From: Pieris napi
Lineage: Eukaryota > Arthropoda > Insecta > Lepidoptera > Pieridae
DNA length: 64,000 nucleotides
Direction: 5' to 3'
Assembly (NCBI RefSeq): GCF_905475465.1
Contig: NC_062244.1
Location: forward strand, 8,878,501-8,942,500
Shown: piece by piece, positions 12,001 to 23,340 of the stretch
Numbering within the stretch: position 1 is the stretch's first letter
How the letters are laid out: every line of letters starts with the position of its first letter
The notes under the pieces: generated by a model
Told to the model about the DNA's origin: nothing
Database searches by the model: none
Seen by the model: only the letters and a program-made list of their open reading frames with translations
Made by a program: the position numbers and the translations under genes

Positions 12001-15000
12001 AAAGAGGGGTTTTATAGTCTAATGCATTAAATAACTAAAAAGTTAAACCATGTATTTAATAAAGGGCACGACACATCGTCTAAAATATTATAATTTAAAG
12101 TTCCCAATCCCTCTATCTGTTTGTATGAACGCGATTAACTCAAAAATACCGAACGGATTTGTACCGTACAAACCACTAACCACTAACCAATTCATGTTAT
12201 TTATTATTATTGTTTTTCTTTTGTTTCTAAGGAGTGGTTTGAAAGTATATTTTGTTAAACATCACAAACATCACACATGTTAAAATGAGGACAATAAATA
12301 CTTATGAATATGATATAGAAAGAATATACGCGTGACATGACAATAGTTATTTAGTACAATATTAAGTTTATAGTCTCAGTTTAATATATATTGTCATTAA
12401 GTTTTAAATGTTTAAAGTTATGATAAATTACTTTTAATAATAATAATAATAACGACTATGGAGTTATTGTTATTATCGACCTATTCAATAATAGTTGTTA
12501 ATTTAAAGATGGAAAAAAATAAAAAAAAACCATCCGTATTAACGGTTTTGAACTATTCATCATATTATTGGTCAAATGGGTAACTTACAGCGATTCTTCA
12601 TGGCCATGTATGCAATGGGCAGCTGTGAAAACGTGGTGTTGAGTCACCAAAGAACCTCCACATTTCCACCTGGTTTCAGGCCCTCCGCGGCTGTCGTGGT
12701 ATCCCAGGAGTGCCATCCAGGGAAAGTCACCTGAAACAACAGTCTTAATACAACATTGGCCTAGCGAAATTGAATTATGCATATATTCAATAGCTGGAAG
12801 ATGCAGAAGTCCACCCAATAATTTGTTTTACAGTCGACATCATATACCTTTAAAGTCAAGTTCAGCCCTGCGATTCTGTAACTCTAATAAACAATAAACT
12901 ACAAGCTCCCACCTTTTCAGAAAGCCAAATCATAAAATGACTGCTTCACGACTGATTTGAGAGAGACCGCCGATGCGAAAACCGCTGTGTGAGTTCGTGA
13001 AGTGAGTTACAGAATCGCAGGGCAGGCTTCAGAAATTAACGAAAGTATTCTTTCCGAGTTGGTATGACGATAATTAATAATAGTTGTCGCCAAGATTACC
13101 TTATGTATTGCTTGGAGGCGCGTAGTTTCTATAATGTACGCCATTTTATTTTTAAAAAACCAGTAGTCGTGAGAGTCCCACGCCACCAGGCCAATACTGT
13201 TATATATGTTTTTATTTATAACCGCTTGTTGTCTGTTTTAAATAACTATACGTCATTACATTTATTATATTGTCAACAGTGTGTGCGAAGTAACTGATAT
13301 ATGAGCAAACTGGAATCTTCGCTGGCTACTAATAGTAAAACAAAACAATATACTAAGGTTAAGTGGTAAATTGCACTTAGTTATACACAAGTTAAACACA
13401 GTAATTACACTTGTATTGGCACAAATTACCAGCAATTATGTAAGATAGTCATTTGTTATAAATTACCGCGAATTTGTCTGCGTTAGATAAATAAATCTAT
13501 AAAAGCTGTTAAAGCAATTTTAATGTTTATTCTACAAAACATGTAGTACGTTGTAATTGTGGTTATCGCTTCATTTTATTTCTTGAAGGGGTAAAGTGAG
13601 AAGGAGGCAGACTAATTATTATTGGTTTGTGGACTCAGTGTCCGCACTTAGACTCTCAATAGGTCCGTTGTGCGTAGATCTTGTAAGCTCAGTAGAGAGT
13701 ACAATATAATACAGTATTTATTTTAATAAAATTACGAAAGGAGTGGGCGATGTTGATCAATGTTTTATTCAATCTTACTACTCGTGTACTCAGTACACGT
13801 TTTACATAATGTTTTTGTAATATGAAACAGTAGAGGATGTTATTACTTATTGTATTTTTAACGGTTTGAATACGTATTAAATAATGATGTGAATATTAGA
13901 TTGGCTAGTCAAACTGCGTAATGTTTTTAGGTCAAATAAAAATTGTATTTTGACTTAAACTTTGTAACTATTTAGAATAACATACACCTTACCAAGTTTA
14001 GCAGGAACGCCATTAACAACTCGACTGAACGATGCTTCGCTCACACCACAAACTGGCGGTTCCGGAAGTGACGTCACTGGTGTCAAGCCATCTGTGTCTA
14101 CGGACTTTGCTTGAGGCGTAGGAGCAACTGTTGTGGTTTGTGGAGCTGGTGGCTGGTCTGGTATACCGGGTAAGGGACAGCATACCTACAAAGAAACTCT
14201 ATTTCAACATTCATAAACTTGGATACTACTACTAGTACAAAACGTTGGATAGTTTTAAATGGATTTAAAAATAGTGCAGGGCCAGAGACAAAAGTAGACA
14301 AAACATTACCTTCGGATTTTGTCCTTCAAAGCCGCATTGCGATTTTCTTAAGATGTTTACAACCGTCTTATCCCGAGAATCCTTCAGCAGCTTATAGTAG
14401 ACGTCGCACTCTTGTATCTTTATGCAATTTCCGACTCCGCCATCCACCGTCTCACATGTGTTCTCTAGAAAGATTAACTTAACTCTCAGATAAAACCTCT
14501 TGTATTATTTATCCTTCCTTTATCTCTCAATCGTTCCAATTTCAATACCAGTTTTGTACTAAAATCCTGCGTGAATCTAAATAATCGTCCCGAAATATAT
14601 TTTAACTTATGGGAAAAACAGTCAAAATAAAAGTCAATCATTGAACTGATTTTTGAAGTTATACTTCTTTAGACGCGTTATGAAAAATTGATGAGAGTGA
14701 AATTTTACGATGCGCGCGCACCGTTACACAAAATTAACAGAATGAAGTTGCCCACGGAAGATGCTACGGCATTGGACATAAGTAATTTAAAAACAACATT
14801 CGAATAATAATAGAACACTTAATGTAAGAGAATAATAATAAATATTTATTTATTTAATTTTTCAAATGTAAACTGAACTTTATTGACTATAATGACTCCT
14901 TTTCCAGTCTTTGATTAATTAATTGTAATTGATTATTTGCATGCAATCAAAAACTATTTTTAATAATGCCAAAGAAGAATAACTTCTTACGCGCGTACAT

Positions 15001-18000
15001 AAGTACACGCGTCACGCACCCCTTTTTTTTAAATATAGTTTACACCCAGCAAAAAAAATAGGGAACCTTTTCTTGCTGGGTGTAATACAGTTGGTAAACA
15101 TATAATTTACTATAGTTATAATTTTAATATACGTGGTTATAGAAACTAAACTTTACGACAATTAAATTAGAAAATCCACCAAGCATGACACATAATTGTT
15201 ATTCACACTAATTAGATTTAAAAGTTATGGATGATTTTGTGTTGATTTTAGCGATTATGGTTTTAATACGACTTTAGTTTCCATAATTATTATTTGGGCA
15301 CAATCTTTAAACTTAGTAGAAGTACAAATTACAAAAGCGATTTATAATATCTCAGACTCTGTCTATACGTATATATAAATAAACATGAATCGCAAGATAT
15401 CTAGCTAAGCGCAAAAACTCGTAGACGGCTGGACCAATTCGAGTATTGTTTCATTTATTCCTTAAACTCTGATGGAGGTTTTTATGCTGATTAAAAAAGA
15501 ACAGTCTTTATGGGGTAGCATTGCAAAATGTTATTATTGTTATTGTTGTTATTCCATATCTTGGTATTTAGCTACTAAAAAGGTATGGTAAAAAATTAAG
15601 GCTAACAAAGTTCGCGGAGGTACTAGTATATTGTACATTATGTACGTACAAATTAAGATGTAATTATTAATTCAAATCAAGCCACAATTACACCGATTTG
15701 TTTCTTTTACTATATTTTTTATAGTTATACTTTATAACTTTAAAAAATATTTTTCCTATCTTAGATCTCTTATGAAAAAAAATTATAATAATGATTTTGT
15801 TTTTGTTTATCTAAAATGATAAATATAAATCAATACCAAAGTAGTTTTTTTAAGTTTATAAGAACATACAAATGTAAAATTATGTACGCTGGCTGGATAA
15901 ACAAATTTAAAAATGTAATTTCGTCAATGGTTTTACGAGATCAGATTTGATCTACGTTGCTGGAGTATTTTATAAAAGTTAAAGGAATTTTAGACTAACT
16001 ATTTACTACCTAGAAAACCTTCATAATATGTTCCAGTTAATAGCTATATGAAATCCCATGTATACAGATTATTAGATAACAAAAACGGGGAAGCACCTCG
16101 CGTACTAACAATACAAAAATACGATTCGTTCTGATAGCGCGAATTAAGTACACGTTTGACCCACTCGATGACCACCGTGGCCTTCGAACGTGTTATTCAA
16201 CGTCGAGGAAAAGATCTTGATTTTAGTGACTTTGGCCGTATTGATAGCGTTATAACAAGTTATACTCTAGTAATATGATGTTAAGTTACAAGGTAACGTT
16301 ACTAGTAATGTTCATCATTAATTTATAAAACAATTGAACTACAAAAATCTGAATTAGATGTTCTTGCTAGTGAATTTTAAATAATAGTCGCAAACCCGAA
16401 GTTGATAGTGTTAATATTGATATTTGTGATCTGTCTACTAATTACACCGTATATGGACAACAGGTTTATAAAATTATGTCATGGTAACAGTGCATATATA
16501 CAGTATACAGTAATACAATTTAATAAACATTTAATTCGAAATAAAAAGCAGTAGGTTTTTCACGTAAAATAGATTGAAAATATCTTAAACGTTTTTGTCT
16601 AAATACACAAAAACCTGTAGCGTCAAAGTCATCAACCTTTCGTTCGTCACCTTTCAATCACGTTTCGGCTTAATTAGCGTTCCGTTTTTAGTTCGTACTT
16701 TTAAGGTAATTTAATTTTAAATAACAGCATGATTAGGACAACATGAGAATCTTTAGTACTATAATAATACGCTCCACATTAAAGCAGAACAAAGATTATT
16801 ATAAAACCCTATTTATCTCTGTTTAATTAACTTTAATTAGGTAAAAGCGTGGGTATGAATGATACCACATGCACCAACACCAATATAAAAGCTATTGTTT
16901 TTTTCCATGCACCATAAATACCATGCACGATATATGATATTTACTAAATATTCCAGCTGGTCCAAAATTCATGTTTTGTCTTGCATCTGACGGGGGCACA
17001 GGTGTCAATGTTGGTAGGGTTGTCTGTTCTTCGCCGTTTCTGTCTTCAAAAGAAGGCTTAGCACTGGTATCAAAGTTTGTAGCTGAATCTGGTGTTATAA
17101 AACTTCCAAACACTGGTTTATTTAATACACTACCCATTATAAGACCACTGCTGTGATTTGAAAAGCCTGGCTTGTAAACTTCATCGTAATTAATATTTTG
17201 CGTAGTTCCATAATTCAAAATAGGCCTATTGGTGATAGGCTCATCTTGGGTCTCACCCAAAGATGGATTCGTTGTGAAGCCTTGTAATGTCTGACCATTT
17301 GGTTGTTTTGGTACTTCTTTATAATCTGGTCCAAAAGTATTGTCACCAGGATATGCTGGTTTAAAATTGTCTCCCGGGGTTGGAAATCTCACGTTGCTGG
17401 ATTGATAATAATTGTTATCATAGTTATTATATGGATTATTGGATATAGGTCGGTTGTTGAATGGATAGATGAAGGCTGCGTTGCTGTTATCCGTTTCAGG
17501 TTTGAAACTGAGTATAGAACTAAGTTTCTGCTGAATTCTTCTAGGATTTAGAATATTTTCACTAAATCCATATTGGTATGGCTGTCGATTACGACGGTCA
17601 TTCGGGTAGAAACCTATGTGAAATAGAGAAAAATAAAAGAGCTTTTTAATATTTAAAAGCCATAAATAAACATCTGTAATTATAGCAACATAAAACATAA
17701 TATTAACTAAGATCAAATTATTAAAGATAACATCATATTTTTAGGTAATAATATAATATTTGTGAATGTTTATTTTGTCAGCCGGGGTTCGAACCTCAAA
17801 CCTCAGGAATGAGAGTCACACGCTGAAGCCACTGTGCCAACGACTGCTCGATTTGGCAAGCATTTAATATATGTATTATATAAATATTATTATTAATTAT
17901 AAGATTTATATGTATAATACAATTTTCCTTCTCATTATAGTACTGATAATTATTATTAAGGAATAACCATGACCTCTATGTTATAAAATATATTTATAAA

Positions 18001-19311
18001 TATAAATTAAAATGTGCAAATATTAAGCAGAAAATACAGAATAGTCTTGTATGTGAAAAATATAAATAAAATCGAATATTGACATTTGAAATATAAGTTA
18101 TGAGTATTAGTTCTTTATTGCAAAGCGTTCGGATTCAAGGTCACCTAAGCTAAAGCTAAAAAAGCAAAAACCACAAAAAAACAATTTTAAATGGTCGTGG
18201 TAATGAAACACCTCAAGGATTTAGCAAATAGTCAATAAAACTTTTAGCAATGGTAAAAATAATTGATTTTTTCATAACATGTTTTAATAAAATTACTATT
18301 AAATTTCTCAGTTTTTTTATTTTTTTATCACCGACTGTTGTATCAAACAACTATATTTTTTTATTATGATGAATTGATGGGAAATTTTTAAAATTTGTAT
18401 TAAAATTTTGAGATTCATTAATAATTCTATGAATAACATAATTTTAATAGGCAGGCCAGGCAAATTCAAGCTATAGTGTTGGTCACCAAAAATTAAAGAA
18501 ATAAATCATTAATTAAGTTTATAGAGGTCATTTTAGTAAATTTTTCTTTAATATTCAAGAGTTTAATATATTTTTATAGACAATTATTCTTAAGAGGCAT
18601 TTAACAGAACACTAAAACCAAAATTACTTTTTCCGTGTTTGATGATCCAATTGTTAGATTAGCGCGAATTAAACCGCAATTTATATGTGATTTCCGTTAT
18701 TTAATGTAGAGATAACTTTCTTTTTTAATGCCGGCTGGAAATAAAAGTAAATTTTTGATAGATAAATGAAAAAAGTATTGTTATTTTGTTGTGTTTGCGC
18801 TGCGTAGGTATATCAACCTTATTTGTCTAAAAAATTTATTATAATATCAAGTGTACTTCATTAGTACTTTATTCATTCATTACCTTTAAAATTATTAATT
18901 TTTGATGTAAATTTAATACAAATTACAAAAGAAATCGTAAATCATGATTTTTTGTTCTCTTGGGTTTGTGTTTGCCTTCCTTGGTATCTCTTTAATGTAT
19001 GGGTCAAATATTACCTATTGTATTATTCAGATACGCACTTTATTCTCATCAATAATAATAAATGTTTTTGCTTAAACATACATAAGTAGTTACGAGCGTA
19101 TATCTCATCTCTGTATTTCTGGTTTTCACGTTTAAAGGTTTAATTGGTTTAACAATTCACTGCTTACATATTCATCAGTTTTTTAGTAAACAAAATATAT
19201 GAATTAATTTATAAATAAACGTAAAAGGCGTAAAAACTTCTGCGTTAACTCACCAAACTGTCCAAATACAACCGTAACACACAAACAAATACACAAAAAT
19301 ACACGCAACAT
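9071..19311 (-). CDS. CLIP-domain trypsin-like serine protease with long low-complexity N-terminal extension, 604 aa
   Basis: Secreted zymogen of the arthropod haemolymph cascade type. Exons in order: 19254-19311, 16945-17613, 14310-14464, 13993-14185, 12589-12730, 10472-10635, 10122-10223, 9727-9911, 9071-9217 with stop; phases join exactly (1815 nt). Residues 1-17 are a signal peptide (MLRVFLCICLCVTVVFG). Residues 20-242 are an Asn/Pro/Tyr-rich linker. Residues 246-297 are a CLIP domain with six Cys ending VCCP. Activation is after Arg349 (SFSR|VVNG). Catalytic triad: His397 (TAAHC), Asp447 (NDVALL), Ser548 (GDSGGPL). Asp542 sits at the trypsin S1 position, so Arg/Lys specificity is predicted. 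The catalytic domain (RLGELDL, GAAPIDV, YTNDVALL) looks closest to CLIP-D/venom-protease-like enzymes. The physiological substrate (prophenoloxidase, Toll pathway or other) cannot be told. Confidence 0.94.
9379..9607. mobile_element. Foldback MITE, CCTTGCGATTCTGTAAC family, copy 1
   Basis: A nearly full palindrome. The left arm CCTTGCGATTCTGTAACTCA through CAAATCAGTCGTGAAGCAGT and the AAATCGT...TCTGATAA segment is mirrored to the right end. CAG flanks both ends (9376-9378 and 9608-9610), suggesting a 3-bp target duplication. Other copies are at 12866-13022, 21203-21270 and 48590-48797. It lies in the protease intron between its last two exons. Confidence 0.85.
12866..13022. mobile_element. 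Foldback MITE, CCTTGCGATTCTGTAAC family, copy 2
   Basis: Starts CCCTGCGATTCTGTAACTC and ends GTTACAGAATCGCAGGG, with CAG directly outside each end (12863-12865 and 13023-13025). The left arm is internally deleted; the right arm retains AAATGACTGCTTCACGACTG and ACCGCCGATGCGAAAACCGC. It lies in a protease intron. Confidence 0.8.
13608..13690 (+). repeat. Dispersed repeat fragment shared with 48530-48589
   Basis: GTGGACTCAGTGTCCGCACT, then TTAGACTCTCAATAGGTCCG. A second copy with a few substitutions lies at 48535-48575. It is probably a LINE fragment; family not assigned. Confidence 0.55.
14310..14464 (-). CDS. Protease exon encoding the CLIP domain
   Basis: Encodes NTCETVDGGVGNC, IKIQECDVYY, then ILRKSQCGFEGQNPK; the last two Cys (VCCP) are at the start of the next exon. 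The spacing C-x8-C-x5-C-x~25-C-x~8-CC fits a CLIP domain. Acceptor TTTCTAG|AG is chosen because it keeps phase with the linker exon. Confidence 0.88.
14651..14990. mobile_element. Non-autonomous element, GAAGTTATACTTC family, copy 1
   Basis: Left end GAAGTTATACTTCTTTAGAC and right end AAAGAAGAATAACTTCTTAC form imperfect inverted repeats. The body contains ACGATGCGCGCGCACCGT and AACAACATTCGAATAATAAT. It is closely similar to 27717-28050 along its whole length, with end fragments at 33829-33905 and 37437-37507. No reading frame. It lies in the protease intron upstream of the CLIP exon. Confidence 0.75.
15040..15085. repeat. Perfect 13-bp hairpin
   Basis: TTACACCCAGCAA at 15040-15052 pairs with TTGCTGGGTGTAA at 15073-15085 around a 20-nt loop. 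It lies just outside the right end of the element at 14651-14990, in a protease intron. Confidence 0.7.
15361..15520 (+). repeat. Helitron-like interspersed repeat fragment
   Basis: Contains TATATAAATAAACATGAATC, GCTAAGCGCAAAAACTCGTA and GACGGCTGGACCAATTCGAG. Parts recur at 33753-33828 and, inverted and more degraded, at about 62240-62420. The GGCTGGACCGATTT-type motif is frequent in lepidopteran repeats. No clear CTAG end is seen. Confidence 0.45.
16945..17613 (-). CDS. Protease exon encoding the 222-residue Asn/Pro/Tyr-rich linker
   Basis: One 669-nt exon encodes the whole low-complexity segment between the signal peptide and the CLIP domain. It starts GFYPNDRRNRQPYQYGFSEN and contains NNPYNNYDNNYYQSS, PGDNFKPAYPGDNTFGPDY and PVFGSFITPDSATNF, ending near MNFGPAGIF. 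No Cys is present. The donor is the suboptimal GTAAAT. Phase joins upstream to the signal-peptide exon (QF-G) and downstream to the CLIP exon (IF-K-NTC). Confidence 0.85.
17775..17860 (-). repeat. SINE tRNA-like head, minus strand
   Basis: The reverse complement reads GTTGGCACAGTGGCTTCAGC, then GTGTGACTCTCATTCCTGAG and GAGGTTCGAACCCCGGCTG, which are A- and B-box regions. It matches the head of the SINE at 35572-35840. It lies in protease intron 1, about 160 bp upstream of the acceptor of exon 16945-17613. Confidence 0.7.
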
Positions 19312-19386
19312 TATTAACACTATTAAGTTTAATTTTAAATTAAATTGCAGCACAGAATTTTCAAAGCGTGCGTCTTTTGCCGCCAG

Positions 19387-19393
19387 TTTTATA
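19387..19393 (-). promoter_or_regulatory. TATA box of the CLIP protease gene
   Basis: Read on the minus strand this is TATAAAA within AGTTTATAAAACTGG, about 76 bp upstream of the ATG at 19311. A start about 30 bp downstream would give a short 5' UTR. It also argues that the more upstream in-frame ATG (19407) is not used, because it lies upstream of the TATA box. Confidence 0.6.
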
Positions 19394-19934
19394 AACTGAG
19401 ATGGCAAATCTTGACCAAGTTAGTTGATATTTAAAGAAGGTCACTACTTGACGTCACACTGACCGGAACTTAAAATGGAATCGAAATTTCCCCAACGATA
19501 TGTCGCCTATATCTGAATCAAAGGGATACGTGAATCACTATATTAATTACTTAATTATAACCGCTTTAGGTTCCCAGTATAGATACAAGGTTGCAGAATA
19601 ATTTCTATCATTCAAGAAATAAAACAAACAAAATTAATAGAAAGACAATCGTATAAAATACGTATTAAAGCTTTGGTCATTAAGTTATCTCCAGTAGATT
19701 AATAATTATTATAAATGTAAAGTGGAGGTGCTATATAACAATTTTATGCTCGCTTTGACAACACTTTATACTGCATAGTGGAGCGAAAGATATTGGATCT
19801 ATGTTATTCAATATTAAAATAAAAGTGATACTTATTCTTGAATTTGAGTACCACCGGTTATATAGTAGAAAAAACCATATATTATATAACTTTTATTTAG
19901 CGAGTTACGCAATTCAAAAATTTATAGAATTAAA

Positions 19935-20501
19935 CTAACCTTTGAGTTTCTGTGATCTCTTCCTTCCCTTGCTCTTCACGACAATTTTAACTCTTCTTTT
20001 TACATTGTGTTTCTGACTGGGCGCGTAATTGCTTTTATATGCATATTTCGTCATATTATTTATAAATCCATTCCTGGTGAACGCCTGGTTTCCCTCCGAA
20101 AGCACTGGATAGATACTGGATTCATGCCCATAAATAGCGTGGCCAGACGTGGGATAACTGGGGCCATAAGTGGGATACTCGCTGCCGTAAGATGGATATT
20201 CGTGGGCGTAAGTTGGATATTCGTGGGCGTATGTGGGTGAACCGTGTCCGTATATCGGGGTTTCGTGTTCTGGGTAATGGCAGGGCTTTTTCTCGTGCGA
20301 TTTCTTATTATAATAGCAGTCATGACCGAAAAGATTCTGGATCAAAGCATCATATGCTTCATAGTACTCTGGGGCGTGCGTGGGAGTTGGAGGTTTGTAT
20401 ATGAACGGGGTTTTTAGACATTTTTCGTGTTTTTGAGCTAGTATTAGCAAAACTGGAAATGACTGTATTAGTTTGCAAATAGTTTTACCGTCAATTGTCA
20501 T
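19935..20501 (-). CDS. Unrecognised Tyr/His/Pro-rich, probably secreted protein, 188 aa
   Basis: An uninterrupted reading frame with an in-frame TAA just upstream of the ATG. The N-terminus MTIDGKTICKLIQSFPVLLILAQ has a short hydrophobic core that could be a signal peptide. The middle is a degenerate repeat of a roughly 7-residue unit, HEYPTYA / SEYPTYG / PSYPTSG, and the C-terminus is very basic (NVKRRVKIVVKSKGRKRS). Three Cys lie in the N-terminal half. A TATATA on the minus strand at 20571-20576 is about 70 bp upstream. Tyr- and Pro-rich repeats occur in insect cuticle, chorion, silk and adhesive proteins, but no family could be assigned. The last codons overlap a possible donor (G|GTTAGT), so a downstream exon is possible. 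Not seen in any known family by eye. Confidence 0.55.
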   Translation of the reverse strand: MTIDGKTICKLIQSFPVLLILAQKHEKCLKTPFIYKPPTPTHAPEYYEAYDALIQNLFGHDCYYNKKSHEKKPCHYPEHETPIYGHGSPTYAHEYPTYAHEYPSYGSEYPTYGPSYPTSGHAIYGHESSIYPVLSEGNQAFTRNGFINNMTKYAYKSNYAPSQKHNVKRRVKIVVKSKGRKRSQKLKG

Positions 20502-20879
20502 TATAAGGTAAACTTATTGACCGAATACGAAGAATCCAAGAGGCAAACTAAATTGAAATATTCACAAAAATATATAATATGCTCTTGATTATTATCCGTG
20601 GTTTCAATGAAAATACAGATTTTATCTACTAAACTTTCTAAAATTATTAAATCCATGTATGAGTTTCATCAATTGTGATAAAATTGGGTGAAGGTGAGTT
20701 CGAAATTCAAAGCTATCAAAAATACCTACGTCGGAATGTATATATTTTAGATATATATAATATATAATATTTAAAAATATTATAAGATGTATGAGGAAAG
20801 TAGACTAAGAAAATAGATATTTAGGTACTCTAAACATGACATTGAAAGTCAAGTAAGTCTCCCACATGGAGTGTGTGCA

Positions 20880-21070
20880 CGTATATCTGTGCTCATTCTT
20901 CTAGCAACTATTCGGAGCATATTGGTTCTGTAGTTCTGATACCATCTTCGACAGAAAGCAATTCGACTAGCGGACGGGTTTTGATATCAGCGGATATTGA
21001 AAGAACTATATCGGAATTGGCTATAAAAACGTCAGATCCCTATCGCTATAGTGATTAGAAGTTACGGAGC
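20880..21070 (+). repeat. Dispersed repeat, partner at 25740-25915
   Basis: Shared segments include ATTGAAAGAACTA, GCTATAAAAACGTCAGATCC and GATTAGAAGTTACGGAG here, against TTTGAGAGAACTAC, GCATACAAAAACGTCGGGAT and TATTAGAAGTTAAAGA at 25740-25915. Old, strongly diverged copies; class unknown. The 61-aa reading frame within it is not considered a gene. Confidence 0.45.
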
Positions 21071-21202
21071 CACCAGCCTACTGAGGCAGTTTACTAGAAG
21101 AGCCGTCTAGAAGATTTTATTTAAGGTATCTTATGTTGCGTAATTAGTGGTAGGTGATTAGGATGAGGTTTAGTCGCGACTTAACACGATCTATGACTCC
21201 TG

Positions 21203-21270
21203 CCCTGCGATTCTGTAACTCACTTTTCGAACTCACACAGCGGTTTTCGCATCGGCGGTCGTTCTCAAAT
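21203..21270. mobile_element. Foldback MITE, CCTTGCGATTCTGTAAC family, copy 3 (one arm)
   Basis: CCCTGCGATTCTGTAACTCA, then CTTTTCGAACTCACACAGCG and GTTTTCGCATCGGCGGTC. Only the left arm is kept; no matching right arm follows. Confidence 0.75.
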
Positions 21271-23099
21271 CTCTCTCAAATATTTGAAAATGTAACCTTT
21301 GATTGATCCGATGGGCAATGACCTCGGTACTTTTAAATTCTGGAAACAATTACAAAAATTCAAACTTCAAACTAAAAAACACTAAAATTAAAACTTCCTT
21401 CCGCTGGGGTAAAACCCAGATAATACACATATTCATACGAATAGAATTCAATGCCATTCAATTAATAATCAGTAGATATTTCGTTTTATTTCCCGGTAAT
21501 TTCTGCGAAGTGACCAAGATGACCGTGGTTGCGTAAACTGAGAATGCATTTTAATGACATTACGCATTCTGGAAGTTCGATGAAATTTAACGAGAATTCA
21601 AAACTTATTTAATGTTACGTAATATTAAAATCGTCAAAGCTCTATAAATATCACAAACTCTTAATATTTATGTTCTGTTATTTTAATGTAATGAAGTTTT
21701 GTTTTATTTTTTGTTTTATCTGCATTTTTCATTAGGTTTTTATGTCATTTAAAAGGTGAGTTGGTGAGAGGTGAGTTAAATTCACAATTTTCGGTTATAA
21801 TTTTATTCTATTCTGTCTGTTTTTTAATCTATCAGAAATATAGTAGACGCAGTCAATAAATATTCATATCCATTTCTATTTCTACAGGTATTTAAATTCT
21901 AATTCAAACTCTTTAACTTTTTTTCTGAAAGTCAGACATTTCAAAATAACAACTATTATTATCTGTATTCTAAAAATTATTAACTCATTAAACTGTTACA
22001 AATTGTGAAAACAAGATTAGTTATGGGCGAAAAATGTTATTACGTAAATTTCACTACGTCAAAGCCTTCGGAGATTATTCGTCAATTCCTTTTCGTTCCC
22101 GAGATTTCAGAGTACATATTAAAGAACTCTATTACTATAGGAATGGCAAATACTATCTCATATCCAAAGGCTGTCGTCGCTATTAGCTTATAACATCGAT
22201 TTTGTCTTCTCGTAATTTAATGTTTGTCGCAATGTGTTAATTGCGTTCGCAGAAAAAAACCCGTCACGCACGCTGTGCCGCTAGGCTAACATACCTATCT
22301 CTATTTATTCATTTATCAGAACACCCATTACATTGATTGTTAGGCCGGGAATCGAAGGACCCAGGACTAAGCCGGAAACGTTATATATGAATTATTTTAC
22401 ACAGACTTACACCTATATCCTACTAAATAAATTATTAATGACACATTACCCGGAGACAGTTTTTATGTCAACTCAAGGTGTTAGAGCCTAGTATTACTAA
22501 TTCATATTGAGTCATAAATTATTCTGATCTATAAGGTCGGTGTGACAAGCTGAGAAAGCCATATGACATGATGTATCGGGAACTTAATATTAGTACATTT
22601 AGTGCGTTCATATGTATATAAATTCCTTTAAAATTTAACAGTTACTAATTTTAAAGTTACTACTACTGCATAAAAATGCATCCATTCAGTATTTCTTTAA
22701 ATCAACAAATTAATTATAGATACTGAAAAGAATGAAGACCCTTTGGTTTACTTTATGTTCGTCTTGGGTATGGTAGGATACAACAAGTTAGGGTAGTGTC
22801 TCCTAAACTTTTTTGTGCACTACCCTCTTAGCCTTTCTAAAACTCTTACACATACATATACATTTCTAAAACATACATATTTTTTAAATAGAAAATATTT
22901 GATATGTTCACTTAAAAAACTTAAGTAGGTACATAGGTAATAGTTAATAGGTTATAGGAAGAAATGACTATGAAATTGTTAACGAAACACAGTAAGATAA
23001 GTTTTAAAACTTATAATTAAAAACTGAAATGCACATTGGGACCTTTATCACACTTTATTTTTTTAAGGTCCTCAGAGTATGATGTATATGTAATGTATA

Positions 23100-23340
23100 A
23101 TGCGGAAATGTTTGGAGAGACCGGGGCCGGGAGTACCTAATATTCACACTCGGCATGGTTGCAATTTCTAGCAGTGCCGCAAGCGCATACAAATTTACGT
23201 AGGGAAGCACTATTTACGCTCGTCTTGCGCACCCTCAATACTGTTGCATGAGACTGATATATTTAGTTGGACACTGGCTGAATTCACAAGGATCGTATTA
23301 TTCATAAGTAGTTAAGAAAAGGTTAAGGTTTTATGTTTTT
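23100..23340 (+). repeat. LINE-like interspersed repeat fragment
   Basis: Contains GGAGAGACCGGGGCCGGGAG, TAGCAGTGCCGCAAGCGCAT and ACGTAGGGAAGCACTATTTA. The composition is more GC-rich than its surroundings. It resembles a lepidopteran LINE 3' region from memory; low confidence, and no coding frame remains. Confidence 0.4.

Noticed and set aside
19312..19407. Upstream in-frame ATG of the CLIP protease (MPSQFIKL...)
   Set aside because: It lies upstream of the TATA box, and the residues before MLRVFLCI do not form a signal peptide.
20873..21058. 61-codon plus-strand frame
   Set aside because: It overlaps a dispersed repeat that recurs at 25740-25915, where the frame is not kept.
22715..23070. 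Possible hAT-like end (GTGTCTCCTAAACTTTTTTG)
   Set aside because: No convincing partner inverted repeat or 8-bp duplication was found.
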